Counted from the first letter of the stretch, positions 49,794 through 59,271 are shown. The stretch: DNA of 64,000 nt from JAGVSZ01 sp963716855 (GCA_963716855.1 CAVQUV010000004.1:62001-126000); one strand, 5' to 3'. Notes: a model not told the origin generated them from the sequence alone. Numbers and translations are program-made.

Positions 49794-51917
49794 TCAGTAC
49801 GTGAGCTGCGCGTAGTACGTCTTCTGCGCGGCCGCGCGCGCGTCGGCGAGCGTTCGGATGCCGCGCTCGGCGAGGAGCGGCAGGAGGCGGAGGAAGACCT
49901 CCGCGGTGACGAGCGCGTCCCCGAGCGCCGTGTGGCGGCCGACCACGGCCACGCCGAGCCGTGCGGCGATCTCCTCCAAGCTGTGCGAGCGGCTCTCCGG
50001 ATGCACCACCGCAGAGAGCAGCAGCGTGTCGAGCACCGGCTGGTCGAATCGCACGCCCGTCTGCGCTTCCTTGAGCTGCAGGAAGCGCATGTCGAACGCC
50101 GCGTTGTGGCCGACGAGGACGGTCTCCTCCGCGAAGCGCCGGAAGCGCGGCAGCACCTGCTCGATCGGCGGCTGACCCGCGAGGACGTCGGGCGTGATGC
50201 CGTGCACGGCGATCGACGCCTCGCTCAGGCCGCGGCGTGGATCGACCAGGCTCTCGAACGTCTCGCCCTGGAGCAGGCGGCCGTTGACGATCCGCACCGC
50301 GCCGACGGCGATGATCTCGTCGCCCTGCGCGGGCTCGAGCCCGGTCGTCTCGGTGTCGAACACGGTGTAGGCGAGGTCCGCGAGCGGCCGGTCGTCGAGC
50401 GCGTCGGTCGCAGGCGAGTGGCGGAAGAGATCGAAGTCGTAGAACTCCGGGCGGCTCGCGAGACGCGGACGCTCGCGCTCCACGCCGCGCGCCGGCGCGA
50501 GGGGCAGCAGGAAGCGGAAGTAGGCGAGCTGCGCCGGCAGGTCGCGCTGATGCCAGGCTTCCCCGCCGTGCCGCTCGATCACCTGCGCAAGCGACAGCGG
50601 GCTGTCCTCGCCGCCCAGCGTGAACGGGTCGTTCTGCCAGGCGAACGCGGTCTCGGTCGCCAGCGGCGCGCCGCGCCAGATCAGGTCGAGCTGCGCGTGT
50701 CCCGCCGCCGGCACGAGCCGGAAGCGCACCTCGCGCACTTCGAACTCGTCCTTCAGCCGCCGCGCGAGGTACGCGAGGCCCTGCGCCATCGAGTAGCTGT
50801 CGACGCGCAGCCAGAGCTCGGGGTCCACCGACTCGAGCTTCACCGGGAGCGACGCGCGCCGCTCGATCCGGCTGCGCGCGAGCGTCAGCAGATCCTCGCC
50901 GCGCATTTCCTCGAGCGGCCACCGCACCTTGAGGCGCTCGGACACGTCGGCGGTGATCGCGTGCAGCCGGTCGGACAGTCGCACCGCCTCGTCCCGGATG
51001 ATGCCGGTGAACCGCGCGCGGCGGGCCGAATCCATTTCCGCGTGCTCGACCAGCGTCTCGATGGCGGCGCGGATGTTGGCAAGCGCGCCGCGGGTACCCT
51101 CGACGAGATTCTGGAAGAGCGCGACCTGGCCGGCGGCGACGTCGATCGCCTCGGTGACGTCGGAGATGAGCAGCACGTAACCGCCGAGCGAGGCGTCCCC
51201 GGGCCCCGTTCCCCGGACCGGCGCGGCCTGGACGCGCAGCAACCGGCCCGCGGCGGTCGCGGTCACGAAGTGCGCGCCCTGCTGCCGTTCCATGCTCTCG
51301 ACCGCGTGCAGCACGAGGTTGCGGTCGATGATGCCGAACACCGACCGCCCGAGCCCGAGGAGCGACGCGTCGCCCTCCCCAGCGCCGCCGAGCAGCGCCT
51401 GCGCCGCCGCGTTGTAGAGCAGGATCCGGCCATCGCGGTTGCACACCAGCACCGCCTGGTCGAGCTCGGACACGAGCGCGGCGAGGCGCTTGCGCTCCTC
51501 TTCCACGCCGGCCTTCGCGTCGCGCACGGCGGCATCCACTTCGGCGCGCGCGCGCGCCCGGTCCGCCGCCAGCTCGTCGACCGCTGCGGCCAGCTCGCCG
51601 AGATCGCCATGGTCCGCCGCACCCAGCCGATGCGCCGGGTTCCCGTGCACGATGAGCCGCGTGCTCTCGGCGAGCCGGCGCGCCGGTTCCACCGTGCGCG
51701 CAAAAGCCCGCCACGCGAGGACCGCGACCGCCGCCGCGAGCGCGAGTGACAGCAGGACCGCCAGTGCGATGCGCTGCGGGGTGAGAATCGCCGCCGCGGC
51801 CGTTCGCTCGCCGGGCTCCAGATCGAGCCACAGGACGAGCACGCCGACCACAAGGACGAGCAGCGCGACCGTTGCCGGCACGGCAACCGCCGCCAGCCGG
51901 CGCGCCCGAGGGCTCAT
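49794..51917 (-). CDS. Membrane HAMP-PAS-pseudokinase protein fused to a DnaQ-type exonuclease
   Basis: A 707-aa fusion. Two membrane helices (about 10-32 and 48-72) flank a short periplasmic loop. A HAMP-like linker (73-130) and a PAS domain (about 145-260) follow. Next comes a remnant histidine kinase: a DHp-like helix pair near 262-325 where the H-box is replaced by LVEGTRGALANIRAA (no phospho-histidine), and an ATPase-like end LSLAQVIERHGGEAW with lost N and G1 boxes. The C-terminus (515-685) is a DEDDh exonuclease with all residues: D521 and E523 (FDTETTGL), D609 (GHNAAFD), H662 and D667 (HTALGDA). The start ATG overlaps the receiver stop by four bases. It may couple a signal to nucleotide or RNA/DNA trimming; the target is unknown. 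Confidence 0.88.
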   Translation of the reverse strand: MSPRARRLAAVAVPATVALLVLVVGVLVLWLDLEPGERTAAAAILTPQRIALAVLLSLALAAAVAVLAWRAFARTVEPARRLAESTRLIVHGNPAHRLGAADHGDLGELAAAVDELAADRARARAEVDAAVRDAKAGVEEERKRLAALVSELDQAVLVCNRDGRILLYNAAAQALLGGAGEGDASLLGLGRSVFGIIDRNLVLHAVESMERQQGAHFVTATAAGRLLRVQAAPVRGTGPGDASLGGYVLLISDVTEAIDVAAGQVALFQNLVEGTRGALANIRAAIETLVEHAEMDSARRARFTGIIRDEAVRLSDRLHAITADVSERLKVRWPLEEMRGEDLLTLARSRIERRASLPVKLESVDPELWLRVDSYSMAQGLAYLARRLKDEFEVREVRFRLVPAAGHAQLDLIWRGAPLATETAFAWQNDPFTLGGEDSPLSLAQVIERHGGEAWHQRDLPAQLAYFRFLLPLAPARGVERERPRLASRPEFYDFDLFRHSPATDALDDRPLADLAYTVFDTETTGLEPAQGDEIIAVGAVRIVNGRLLQGETFESLVDPRRGLSEASIAVHGITPDVLAGQPPIEQVLPRFRRFAEETVLVGHNAAFDMRFLQLKEAQTGVRFDQPVLDTLLLSAVVHPESRSHSLEEIAARLGVAVVGRHTALGDALVTAEVFLRLLPLLAERGIRTLADARAAAQKTYYAQLTY

Positions 51918-52285
51918 GCAGCGCCCAGCATGTCCCGGATCTGCGCCACCAGATCGCGCGTGGAGAAAGGCTTCGTGACGTAGGCGTCGGCGCCCAGCTC
52001 GAGCCCCTTGGCCACCTCGACGTCGCGCCCCTTGGCCGACAGCATCACGACCTTCACGCCGCGCGTCGCCGGGTCGCTCTTGAGGCTCTGGCAGACCTCG
52101 TAGCCGTTCTTCACCGGCATCATGACGTCGAGCAGCACGAGGTCCGGGCGAAACGACGCGACCAGCTCCAGCGCCTCCTGGCCGTTCGCCGCGAGCTTCA
52201 CCTCGAAGCCCGCCTGCTCCATCAGGAACTCGAGCGACGCGACGATGTTCGGCTCGTCGTCCGCGATCAGGACGCGCTTGCCCAT
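51914..52285 (-). CDS. Single-domain response regulator
   Basis: A 123-aa CheY-like receiver with acidic DDE (9-11), phospho-acceptor D53 (LLDVMMPVKNG), and K105 (TKPFS). No output domain is present. The ATG lies inside the end of the kinase gene (19-bp overlap) and its stop overlaps the exonuclease fusion start, so the kinase, receiver and nuclease genes are translationally linked. It probably relays phosphate from the adjacent kinase to a partner, perhaps the pseudokinase fusion. Confidence 0.92.
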   Translation of the reverse strand: MGKRVLIADDEPNIVASLEFLMEQAGFEVKLAANGQEALELVASFRPDLVLLDVMMPVKNGYEVCQSLKSDPATRGVKVVMLSAKGRDVEVAKGLELGADAYVTKPFSTRDLVAQIRDMLGAA

Positions 52286-55029
52286 CTTGCCTCCTCGGCC
52301 CGCACCTGCGCGACCGGTATGGTGAACGAGAACGTGCTGCCCGTGCCCGGTGCGCTCTCCACCCAAAGCTCGCCGCCGAACTGCCGGATGATCTTGCGTG
52401 CGATCGGCAGCCCGAGCCCGGTGCCCTGCGGCTTCTCGGTGAGCGTGTCGCCCACTTGATGAAACTTCTCGAAGATCGCCGCCTGGTGCTCGGGTGCGAT
52501 GCCAACGCCGTTGTCCGCGACGTCGACGCGCAACGCCTCGTCGCTTGCCGCGAGCGTCAGGCGAACGCGCCCCTCCTTGGGCGCGCAGAATTTTACTGCG
52601 TTGCCGAGCAGGTTCAGCAGGACCTGCATCACCCTGTCGCGATCGGCGATCACCGGCGGCACGCCGTCGGGCAGTGCCAGCTCGAGTCGCACGCCGCGCT
52701 CGCGGAAGAGCCCTGTCGTCGCGCTGGCCGCGTCGCGCACCGCCACGCCGAGATCCACCGGCTCCGCGGCCCATTGCACGCGGCCGGACTCGATCTTGGC
52801 GAGATCGAGGATCTGGTTGATGAGCCGCGTGAGCCGTTCCGTCTCCTTCAGGATGATCCCGACGAACTGCTGGCGCTTCGCGGCGGGCGTGTCCGGGTTG
52901 TCGTTCAGGATCTCGGCGAACGCGCGGATTGAAGTCAGCGGCGTGCGCAGCTCGTGGCTCACCGTCGACACGAAGTCGTCCTTCATCCGGTCGAGCTCCT
53001 GCAGCCGCTCATTCGCCGCCCGGAGCTCCGCCGTCGCGGCCTCGAGCGCGCGGCTCTTTTCCTCGAGCTCGCGCGAGTACGCGATCGCCTGGGAGGTCTC
53101 GTCGAGGATGTTCATCACCTCGTCCAGGCCGAGCGCCTCCTCGTTGGCGGCGGAGGCCACGACGACCCGCGCCGAGGCCGAGCCGATCGCCCCGGCGAGA
53201 TGGGTTTCCGCGAACCGGACGAGCGCCGGATCGGCACGGAGCGCTTCCACGCCCATGCCGCGCCGCCGGGCGAACTCCTCGAGCAGTGCGTCGGCGCGCT
53301 CGGGGCCGAGGAACCGCGCGAGCAGCGTCCGCAGATCGGCGACCGAAGCGGTGCCGCGCCACGCACCCGGCAGGTCGCTCTCCTGCCTGAACGCGTCGAC
53401 GAAACGCCGCGCCTGCGCCTGCTCGGCGAGCGTGGGCCGCCGCGCCAGCGACGCGAGCACGTACGCGCCGCAGTTGGCGAGCATGCTCCAGATCATCGCG
53501 TGCGTGATCTCGTCCAGCCCGCCGAGGCCGAACAGCGCGAGCGGCCGGAGCAGCTCGACGCCCCAAGGGCCGTGCTCGACGAACGCCTGGGGCAGCCAGC
53601 CGGAGCGCGCAAACGAGGGCAGAAGAAGGGTGTACGTCCAGATCGCGAAGCCGGCGGCGAGCCCGGCGATCGCACCCACCCGGGTCCCGTGGCGCCAGTA
53701 GAGCGCGCCCAGCATCGCCGGCGCGAACTGCGCCACCGCCGCGAACGAGATCAGGCCGATCGCGACCAGCGCGTACGCCTCGCCGGCGAAGCGGAAGTAC
53801 GCATAGCCGAGCAGCAGGACCACGACGATCGCGCCGCGGCGGATCGCGAGCAGCATGCGCGAGAGATCCTCGCTCGCGCCGCGCCGCAGCGCGCCCAGGC
53901 GCAGCAATAGCGGCATGACGAGGTCGTTGCACACCATCGTCGACAGCGCGACCGTCTCCACGATCACCATGCCGGTCGCCGCCGACAGCCCGCCGATGAA
54001 CACGAGCACTGCGAGCCACGCCTGGCCTTCGGCAAGCGGCAGCGCCAGAACGAAAGTGTCGGCGTCTACGGTCCCGTCCGGAAAGCGCAGCAGCCCGCCG
54101 AAGGCGATCGGCAGCACGAACAGGTTCATGGCCAGCATGTAGAGGGGGAAGGCCCAGCTCGCGGTCGCGATATGGGATTCGTTCACGTTCTCGACCACCG
54201 CGACCTGGAACTGGCGCGGGAGACAGAGGATCGCGAAGCCGGAGAGCACGATCAGCCATGCCCAGCTCGCCCACCCGCCCGCGGGGCCTTCGAGCGGCGT
54301 CAGTAGCCGCGCGAGGCGGGCATCGTCCGCGGCGCGGCCGAAGAGATCGGCGAAGCCGCCGTACATGCCGTAGGTCACGAACACGCCGATCGCGAGGAAC
54401 GCCACCAGCTTGACCACCGATTCGAACGCGATCGCCGCCACCAGGCCCTCGTGGCGCTCGGCGGCATCCAGATGACGCGCGCCAAAAAGGATCGCGAACA
54501 CCGCCAGCAGCAGCGCCACGTAGAACGCGGTGTCGGACAGGATCGGCTGCGGGCCATGGACGCCGCCCGGCGCAAGCGGCATCTCGGCGGCGAGCAGCGC
54601 GACGCTGCCCGACACCGCCTTCAGCTGCAGCGCGATGTACGGCACGATCCCGACGACCGCGATGACCGTCACGATCCCGGCGAGCGCCGCGCTCTTGCCG
54701 TAGCGCGAGGCGATGAAATCGGCGATCGAGGTGATCCGGTTGGCGCGGCTGATGCGCACGATCTTGCGCAGTACGAGCCAGAACACCACCGCGACCAGCG
54801 TCGGGCCGAGGTAGATCGGGAGGAACCCGATGCCGTTCGCGGCGGCGCGCCCGACGCTGCCGTAGAAGGTCCATGAGGTCGCGTAGACCCCGAGCGAGAG
54901 CGCGTAGACGTACGGATTGGCGATGAGGCTGCGGCCGGCATCGGCACGCCGGTCGGCGTAGAACGCGATCGCGAACAGGACGCCGAGATAGGCGACCGAA
55001 AGCGCCGCGATCAGCGCGGCGTGCGCCAC
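52267..55029 (-). CDS. Sodium/solute symporter-histidine kinase (CrbS/CbrA-like)
   Basis: A 920-aa protein. The N-terminal two thirds (about 1-560) is an SLC5-type sodium/solute symporter with about 13 helices (YVYALSLGVYATSWTFYGSVG, RITSIADFIASRYGKS). A linker and coiled coil lead to a complete kinase: H-box SHELRTPL with H692, N-box LLNLLGNAVKF, G1 DNGVGIAPE and G2 GTGLGLPIARK. CrbS of Vibrio and Pseudomonas has this build and controls acetate genes; CbrA is similar. Here the gene lies next to actP and acs, favouring CrbS. The GTG at 55029 follows the small-protein stop by one base. Confidence 0.9.
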   Translation of the reverse strand: MAHAALIAALSVAYLGVLFAIAFYADRRADAGRSLIANPYVYALSLGVYATSWTFYGSVGRAAANGIGFLPIYLGPTLVAVVFWLVLRKIVRISRANRITSIADFIASRYGKSAALAGIVTVIAVVGIVPYIALQLKAVSGSVALLAAEMPLAPGGVHGPQPILSDTAFYVALLLAVFAILFGARHLDAAERHEGLVAAIAFESVVKLVAFLAIGVFVTYGMYGGFADLFGRAADDARLARLLTPLEGPAGGWASWAWLIVLSGFAILCLPRQFQVAVVENVNESHIATASWAFPLYMLAMNLFVLPIAFGGLLRFPDGTVDADTFVLALPLAEGQAWLAVLVFIGGLSAATGMVIVETVALSTMVCNDLVMPLLLRLGALRRGASEDLSRMLLAIRRGAIVVVLLLGYAYFRFAGEAYALVAIGLISFAAVAQFAPAMLGALYWRHGTRVGAIAGLAAGFAIWTYTLLLPSFARSGWLPQAFVEHGPWGVELLRPLALFGLGGLDEITHAMIWSMLANCGAYVLASLARRPTLAEQAQARRFVDAFRQESDLPGAWRGTASVADLRTLLARFLGPERADALLEEFARRRGMGVEALRADPALVRFAETHLAGAIGSASARVVVASAANEEALGLDEVMNILDETSQAIAYSRELEEKSRALEAATAELRAANERLQELDRMKDDFVSTVSHELRTPLTSIRAFAEILNDNPDTPAAKRQQFVGIILKETERLTRLINQILDLAKIESGRVQWAAEPVDLGVAVRDAASATTGLFRERGVRLELALPDGVPPVIADRDRVMQVLLNLLGNAVKFCAPKEGRVRLTLAASDEALRVDVADNGVGIAPEHQAAIFEKFHQVGDTLTEKPQGTGLGLPIARKIIRQFGGELWVESAPGTGSTFSFTIPVAQVRAEEARWASAS

Positions 55030-55030
55030 G

Positions 55031-55228
55031 CTAGTCCCGGGGCGGCACCACCGCCGCGATGAGCCCGATGAGCACCGCCCAGGCCCCGAAGAGGTAGGCA
55101 TACAACGCCGGCACGCCGAGCACGGTCGTGGGCAGGTTGAACAGGGCGAGGAGCGGATACCCGAACGCAAGCGCGCCCGCGCAGAGGAGCGCGACGAGCC
55201 GCGGCGCGACGGGACCTTCGTTCTTCAT
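55031..55228 (-). CDS. Small two-helix membrane protein
   Basis: A 65-aa protein with two hydrophobic helices (about 12-30 and 36-58; LFNLPTTVLGVPALYAYLFG in the second) and a short cytoplasmic end. GGAGGAG lies upstream of the ATG. Similar small proteins accompany symporter-kinase genes in proteobacteria and may be an accessory subunit. The role is unknown. Confidence 0.75.
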   Translation of the reverse strand: MKNEGPVAPRLVALLCAGALAFGYPLLALFNLPTTVLGVPALYAYLFGAWAVLIGLIAAVVPPRD

Positions 55229-55300
55229 CTTGCAGGCTCCTCCGGACGCGGGCACACCCCCGGACGGTCGCCCGTCAGGGGGTGCGCGGAGCCGCCCCGC

Positions 55301-57199
55301 TCAGTGCGCGGACGCGACCGCCCGGCCGATGCCGGTGTGCGAGCGGACGTACAGCTCGTCCCACATCTCCTCGGCACGCCGGTCACGATACAGCAGCGAC
55401 CCGATCAGCACCGCCAGGAAGCCGAGCGGGATCGAGATCAGCCCGGGGTTGCGCAGGGGAAAGAGCGGCTCGCTCAGGCCCACCAGCGAAGTGGTCGAGT
55501 CGCCGAGCGCCTTGATCGCGCCCTGCGCACCGGTCTTCGCCTTCTCGGCCGCCGCGATGCTCTGCTGCGCCTTCTGGATCGCCGCCGGGTCGGTCAGTCC
55601 GGGCAGCTCGCTGTTCAGCTTCGCGACGCGCTCGTCCAGGGCCTTGATGGTCTTCTCCTGCGCGGCCTTCACCTGCAGGGGATACGTCATGTTGGGCGAG
55701 ACCAGCACGAGGCCGATCGCCGAGAGCGTGCCGACCACGAGGCCGGCGACCACACCGCCTGTGTTGCAGCGCTTCCAATACAGCGTGAGCAGCACCACCG
55801 GCAGGTTGGCCGACGCGGCGACCGCAAAAGCCAGCGCGACGAGGTGTGCCACGTTCTGACCCTTGGCGAGGATCCCGATCAGGATCGCGACGACGCCCAC
55901 GATCAGCGAGCAGATGCGTGCGGCCTTCAGCTCCTCTTCCGAGGTCGCATGATCGCCCTTGATGACGCCGACCCAGATGTCGTGCGACATCGCCGACGCG
56001 GCCGCGAGCACGAGGCCCGCGACGACCGCCACGATGGTGGCGAACGCGACCGCCGCGACGAACGCGAGCATCAGGTTGCCGAGGATCGAGTCCTTCCCGC
56101 CGCCGAGGTACTGCGCGAGCAGCGGCGCGGCCATGTTCCCGCCGCGGTCGATCTCGGTGATCGCCGGCGCACCGACCTTCATCGCCGCGCCCAGGCCGAG
56201 GAAGAGGGTCAGCACGTAGAAGCCGCCGATGATCGCCATCGCCCAGATCACGCTCTTGCGCGCCTGCTGGGCAGTCGGGACGGTGAAGAACCGCATCAGG
56301 ATGTGCGGCAGCCCCGCCGTGCCGAGCACGAGCGCCATGCCGAGGGAGATCTGGTCGATCGGGCTCTTGAACAGCAGGCCCGGCTCGAGGAAGCGCTGCC
56401 CCAGCTCGGCCGCGCTCAGGTTGCGCGACGCATCACCGAGCAGCCGCGCCACCTGCGCCTGGATGCCGGGGTCGGCCGTCGCGGCCTGCAGGAACGCCGG
56501 CAGACTGAAGCCGTACTGACCCCACACGAGCGCCACCATCACGAGCGACGCCACCACCAGCAGAATCGCCTTGATGATCTGCACCCACGTCGTCGCGACC
56601 ATGCCGCCGAACAGGACGTACCCGAGCATCAGCACACCGACCACGGCCACCGAGATCTCGTAGTCGATGCCGATGAGCGTCTTGACGAGCACGCCGCCGC
56701 CGACCATCTGTGCCGTGAGGTAGAACGTCGACACGGTGATGGTCGAGATCGCCATGAACGTCTTGACGGTCTTCGGGTTGTTGCGGAAGGCGAGGATGTC
56801 GCCCATCGTGTACTTGCCGATGTTCCGGCACGGCTCGGCGATCACCAGCAGGACCGTGATGTAGGCGACGAGCCATCCGACCGAATACATGAAGCCGTCG
56901 TAGCCGTACAGGCTGATCAGGCCCGCGATGCCGAGGAACGAGGCCGCCGACAGGTAATCGCCGGCGATCGCCCAGCCGTTCTGCAGGCCGGAGACGCCGC
57001 CGCCGGCGGTGTAGAAGTCGGCCGCGGTCTTGGTGCGCTTCGCGGCGAGGTAGGTGACGAACATCGTCACGGCGATGATCGATCCGAAGACCGAAAAGGT
57101 CAGGAAGGTGTACTCCTTCGCGACCGCCTGGGCGAGCGCCGGGCCCGCGGCGAGCGCGAGCAGCGCGGCAACGGGAAGGACGAGTTTCTTGGCGTTCAT
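55301..57199 (-). CDS. actP: Cation/acetate symporter ActP with extra coiled-coil loop
   Basis: A 632-aa sodium/solute symporter that imports acetate and other short carboxylates. After a signal-like first helix come the family segments TAADFYTAGGGVSGLQNGWAI, GDYLSAASFLGIAGLI and LPHILMRFFTVP. E. coli ActP is 549 aa. The extra length is mostly a charged segment near residues 505-565 (QVKAAQEKTIKALDERVAKL and on) predicted to be a coiled coil, inserted before the last helix. GGAGG precedes the ATG. The gene is 10 bp after yjcH, as in the acs-yjcH-actP operon of E. coli. Confidence 0.94.
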   Translation of the reverse strand: MNAKKLVLPVAALLALAAGPALAQAVAKEYTFLTFSVFGSIIAVTMFVTYLAAKRTKTAADFYTAGGGVSGLQNGWAIAGDYLSAASFLGIAGLISLYGYDGFMYSVGWLVAYITVLLVIAEPCRNIGKYTMGDILAFRNNPKTVKTFMAISTITVSTFYLTAQMVGGGVLVKTLIGIDYEISVAVVGVLMLGYVLFGGMVATTWVQIIKAILLVVASLVMVALVWGQYGFSLPAFLQAATADPGIQAQVARLLGDASRNLSAAELGQRFLEPGLLFKSPIDQISLGMALVLGTAGLPHILMRFFTVPTAQQARKSVIWAMAIIGGFYVLTLFLGLGAAMKVGAPAITEIDRGGNMAAPLLAQYLGGGKDSILGNLMLAFVAAVAFATIVAVVAGLVLAAASAMSHDIWVGVIKGDHATSEEELKAARICSLIVGVVAILIGILAKGQNVAHLVALAFAVAASANLPVVLLTLYWKRCNTGGVVAGLVVGTLSAIGLVLVSPNMTYPLQVKAAQEKTIKALDERVAKLNSELPGLTDPAAIQKAQQSIAAAEKAKTGAQGAIKALGDSTTSLVGLSEPLFPLRNPGLISIPLGFLAVLIGSLLYRDRRAEEMWDELYVRSHTGIGRAVASAH

Positions 57200-57209
57200 G
57201 GTCGCCTCC

Positions 57210-57536
57210 TCAGCGGGCCTTGAGACCGAGCGCATTCGCGTCGCGCGCGATCGCTTCGGCCATGGCGTCGAACTGGCTTGCCCGGCGGGCGTAGAACCAC
57301 GCGATACCCCAGGCGACGAGGAACTGCGACAGCGCGAACAGGAGCCCCACGTTGATCACGCCCCACACTTTCACGCGGTACAGGTCGGTGAAGTACGCGG
57401 CGCCGATCGGCAGCAGGAAGTAATAAACCACCGAGAACGTCATCAGGCTCCACAGGAAGCGCGACTTGCGCGCGTGCAGCTCCTGGAAGCGCGGATCCGC
57501 GTCGATCGCGGCCCAGTTCATGGAAGTGCTAGCCAT
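57210..57536 (-). CDS. yjcH: DUF485 membrane protein YjcH
   Basis: A 108-aa protein with two membrane helices (about residues 28-50 and 60-84) and the DUF485 pattern FQELHARKSRFLWSLMTFSV then PIGAAYFTDLY. YjcH is the constant partner of ActP. The ATG at 57536 follows GGAGGAG. Confidence 0.93.
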   Translation of the reverse strand: MASTSMNWAAIDADPRFQELHARKSRFLWSLMTFSVVYYFLLPIGAAYFTDLYRVKVWGVINVGLLFALSQFLVAWGIAWFYARRASQFDAMAEAIARDANALGLKAR

Positions 57537-57654
57537 TGTTCTCCTCCGTTTTGTGACGCCATCGCGCGGAACCCTGCGCACGCTCGAATTCTAGGCGCGC
57601 CCGCTTACGCGCCTCTGACCTGTGCTTGACGCGGGCCTTACGAAGCTGACCGCG

Positions 57655-57695
57655 AGCTTACGGGCACCGGGCGCCCCGAGCCTGATCTGCGTCAA
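57655..57695 (-). promoter_or_regulatory. Possible FNR-type promoter before yjcH-actP
   Basis: CTGATCTGCGTCAA (57682-57695) differs from an FNR box by two bases. A minus-strand TAAGCT lies at 57660-57655, 28.5 bp from the box centre, the same spacing as the ccoN and ccoI promoters. The weak hexamer makes this a candidate only. Confidence 0.4.
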
Positions 57696-57712
57696 TGCCG
57701 CGCTCGAAGAGG

Positions 57713-59242
57713 TCAGGCGCCGAACCCGGCACCATGCACTGCAAAATCGCGGGCGAGGCGCCCCTGCAGTCTCCGTGCCTGGCGCAACGCCTCTTTCAGG
57801 ATACGCCGCTCGAGCTCGTTTAGCGTGTCCGGGTCAAGATGATTGTGAAGGGGCTCCCCGCGCACGCGCTGGGCCTCGTTCAGCCGCAGCCGCAGGAGCT
57901 GGAGGAAGCGGAATGCCTCCCGCCATGCCTCGGCCTCGGCCGCCGCGATCCGCCGCACCCGCGCCGCCTCGGCGAGGCGCTCCAGGGTGTTCGAGGCGGT
58001 CACGCCGGATCCGAGTGCCAGTATGCGGGCCGACTCGACGAACGGCTGCACGCCGTTCACCTTGAGGTCGAGCGTCCCGGGATGCTCGCCGCCGGTCGCG
58101 AGGATGAACTCGCGCACGAACCCGAGCGGGGGCTGATTGCCGAGCGCGTTCTGCGCCATTAGAAACAGGAACCGGCCCGCGTCGGTGGCGCGCGCGGCGA
58201 GCCATTCGCGCAGCGCGCTCGCCAGCGCGCGCTCGCCGTGGATCGCGCGAAGGTCGAAGAAGATCGCCGCGTTCAGGAGGGCTTGCGGCTCCGGCGTGTC
58301 CAGCCATTCCGCGAAACGCTCGCGCCATTCGGTCGCCGAGAGGCACCACTTCGGGTTCCCCGCCATGACCTCGCCCCGGCAGAGCGGGAACCCGCACGCG
58401 TCGAGCGCCCGATTGACGGCGGCGGCCGCGGGCACGAGGGCGGCCCGCCGCGCCTCGGGGTCGGCACCGTCCGCGAAGATGATCGCGTTGTCCTGGTCGG
58501 TCGCGAGCGTCTGCTCGCCGCGCCCCTCGCTCCCGAGCGCGATCCAGCACGCGCTGGCCGCGGCCAGCTCGGCGCCCGCGCCGGTGAGCTCCACGAGCCG
58601 GACGGTCACCAGGTCGTTCAGCGCCGTCACGAGCCCCGTGATCGCGTCCGAGCCGATGCCCTCGTCGAGGAGCCGTCCGGGCAGCGCGCGGATCCGCGCC
58701 GCGGCGGCGATCGTCGCGTCGACGTCCCGGGCCGCACGGATCGCCGCGCGAACCTCGTCGATCCCGCCGCGCCAGAGCGAGAAAAGGCGCGACTCCGAAA
58801 CCACCCCGACGAGCCGGCCGTCCTCCACGAGCGGCACGTGCCGGATGTTCTCGCGCGCCATCAGCAGCGCCGCCTCGAATGCCGGCGCCTGCGGCGGGAG
58901 CGTCCAGATCTGGCGCGACATGGCCTCGCCGACCGGCGTGCCGAGGTCGGTCGCGGGCAACGCCACGCGTTCCAGCACGTCGTGCAGCGTGAAAACGCCG
59001 AGCGGCCGGCGGTCGGCATCGACGACGATCATCGACCCGATGCGCGTGCGGTGCATCGTCTCGAGCACCGCGCGCAGGGGCGTGTCCGGCGTGCAGCTCA
59101 CCGGGTCGCGCGTCGCAATCGCCAGGAGAGGACGATCGAGCCACCGATCGGCGCCGGCGCCGGACTGGAGCACCCATAGGACGTCCTGCGGCTCGCCTGC
59201 CGGGTCGGGGGGTGGCGCGTCGGAGCGATCGTCGTCGGTCAT
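57713..59242 (-). CDS. CBS-domain DUF294 nucleotidyltransferase-like protein
   Basis: A 509-aa protein. A CBS pair (about 40-155) could bind adenine nucleotides. The DUF294 domain then shows a GlnD-type nucleotidyltransferase motif: GSEGRGEQTLATDQDNAII, with G237-S238 and D249/D251, and a conserved GNPKWCLSATEWRERF segment. The C-terminal helical half is the DUF294 C-terminal domain, ending in LNELERRILKEALRQARRLQ. It should transfer or remove a nucleotide on a partner protein, but no target is known. It lies 29 bp after the DEDDh exonuclease gene. A second copy with an added cNMP-like domain lies at 59977-61875. Confidence 0.9.
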   Translation of the reverse strand: MTDDDRSDAPPPDPAGEPQDVLWVLQSGAGADRWLDRPLLAIATRDPVSCTPDTPLRAVLETMHRTRIGSMIVVDADRRPLGVFTLHDVLERVALPATDLGTPVGEAMSRQIWTLPPQAPAFEAALLMARENIRHVPLVEDGRLVGVVSESRLFSLWRGGIDEVRAAIRAARDVDATIAAAARIRALPGRLLDEGIGSDAITGLVTALNDLVTVRLVELTGAGAELAAASACWIALGSEGRGEQTLATDQDNAIIFADGADPEARRAALVPAAAAVNRALDACGFPLCRGEVMAGNPKWCLSATEWRERFAEWLDTPEPQALLNAAIFFDLRAIHGERALASALREWLAARATDAGRFLFLMAQNALGNQPPLGFVREFILATGGEHPGTLDLKVNGVQPFVESARILALGSGVTASNTLERLAEAARVRRIAAAEAEAWREAFRFLQLLRLRLNEAQRVRGEPLHNHLDPDTLNELERRILKEALRQARRLQGRLARDFAVHGAGFGA

Positions 59243-59271
59243 TCGGGGCGCGTGCCTTCTCGCGCGCGACT

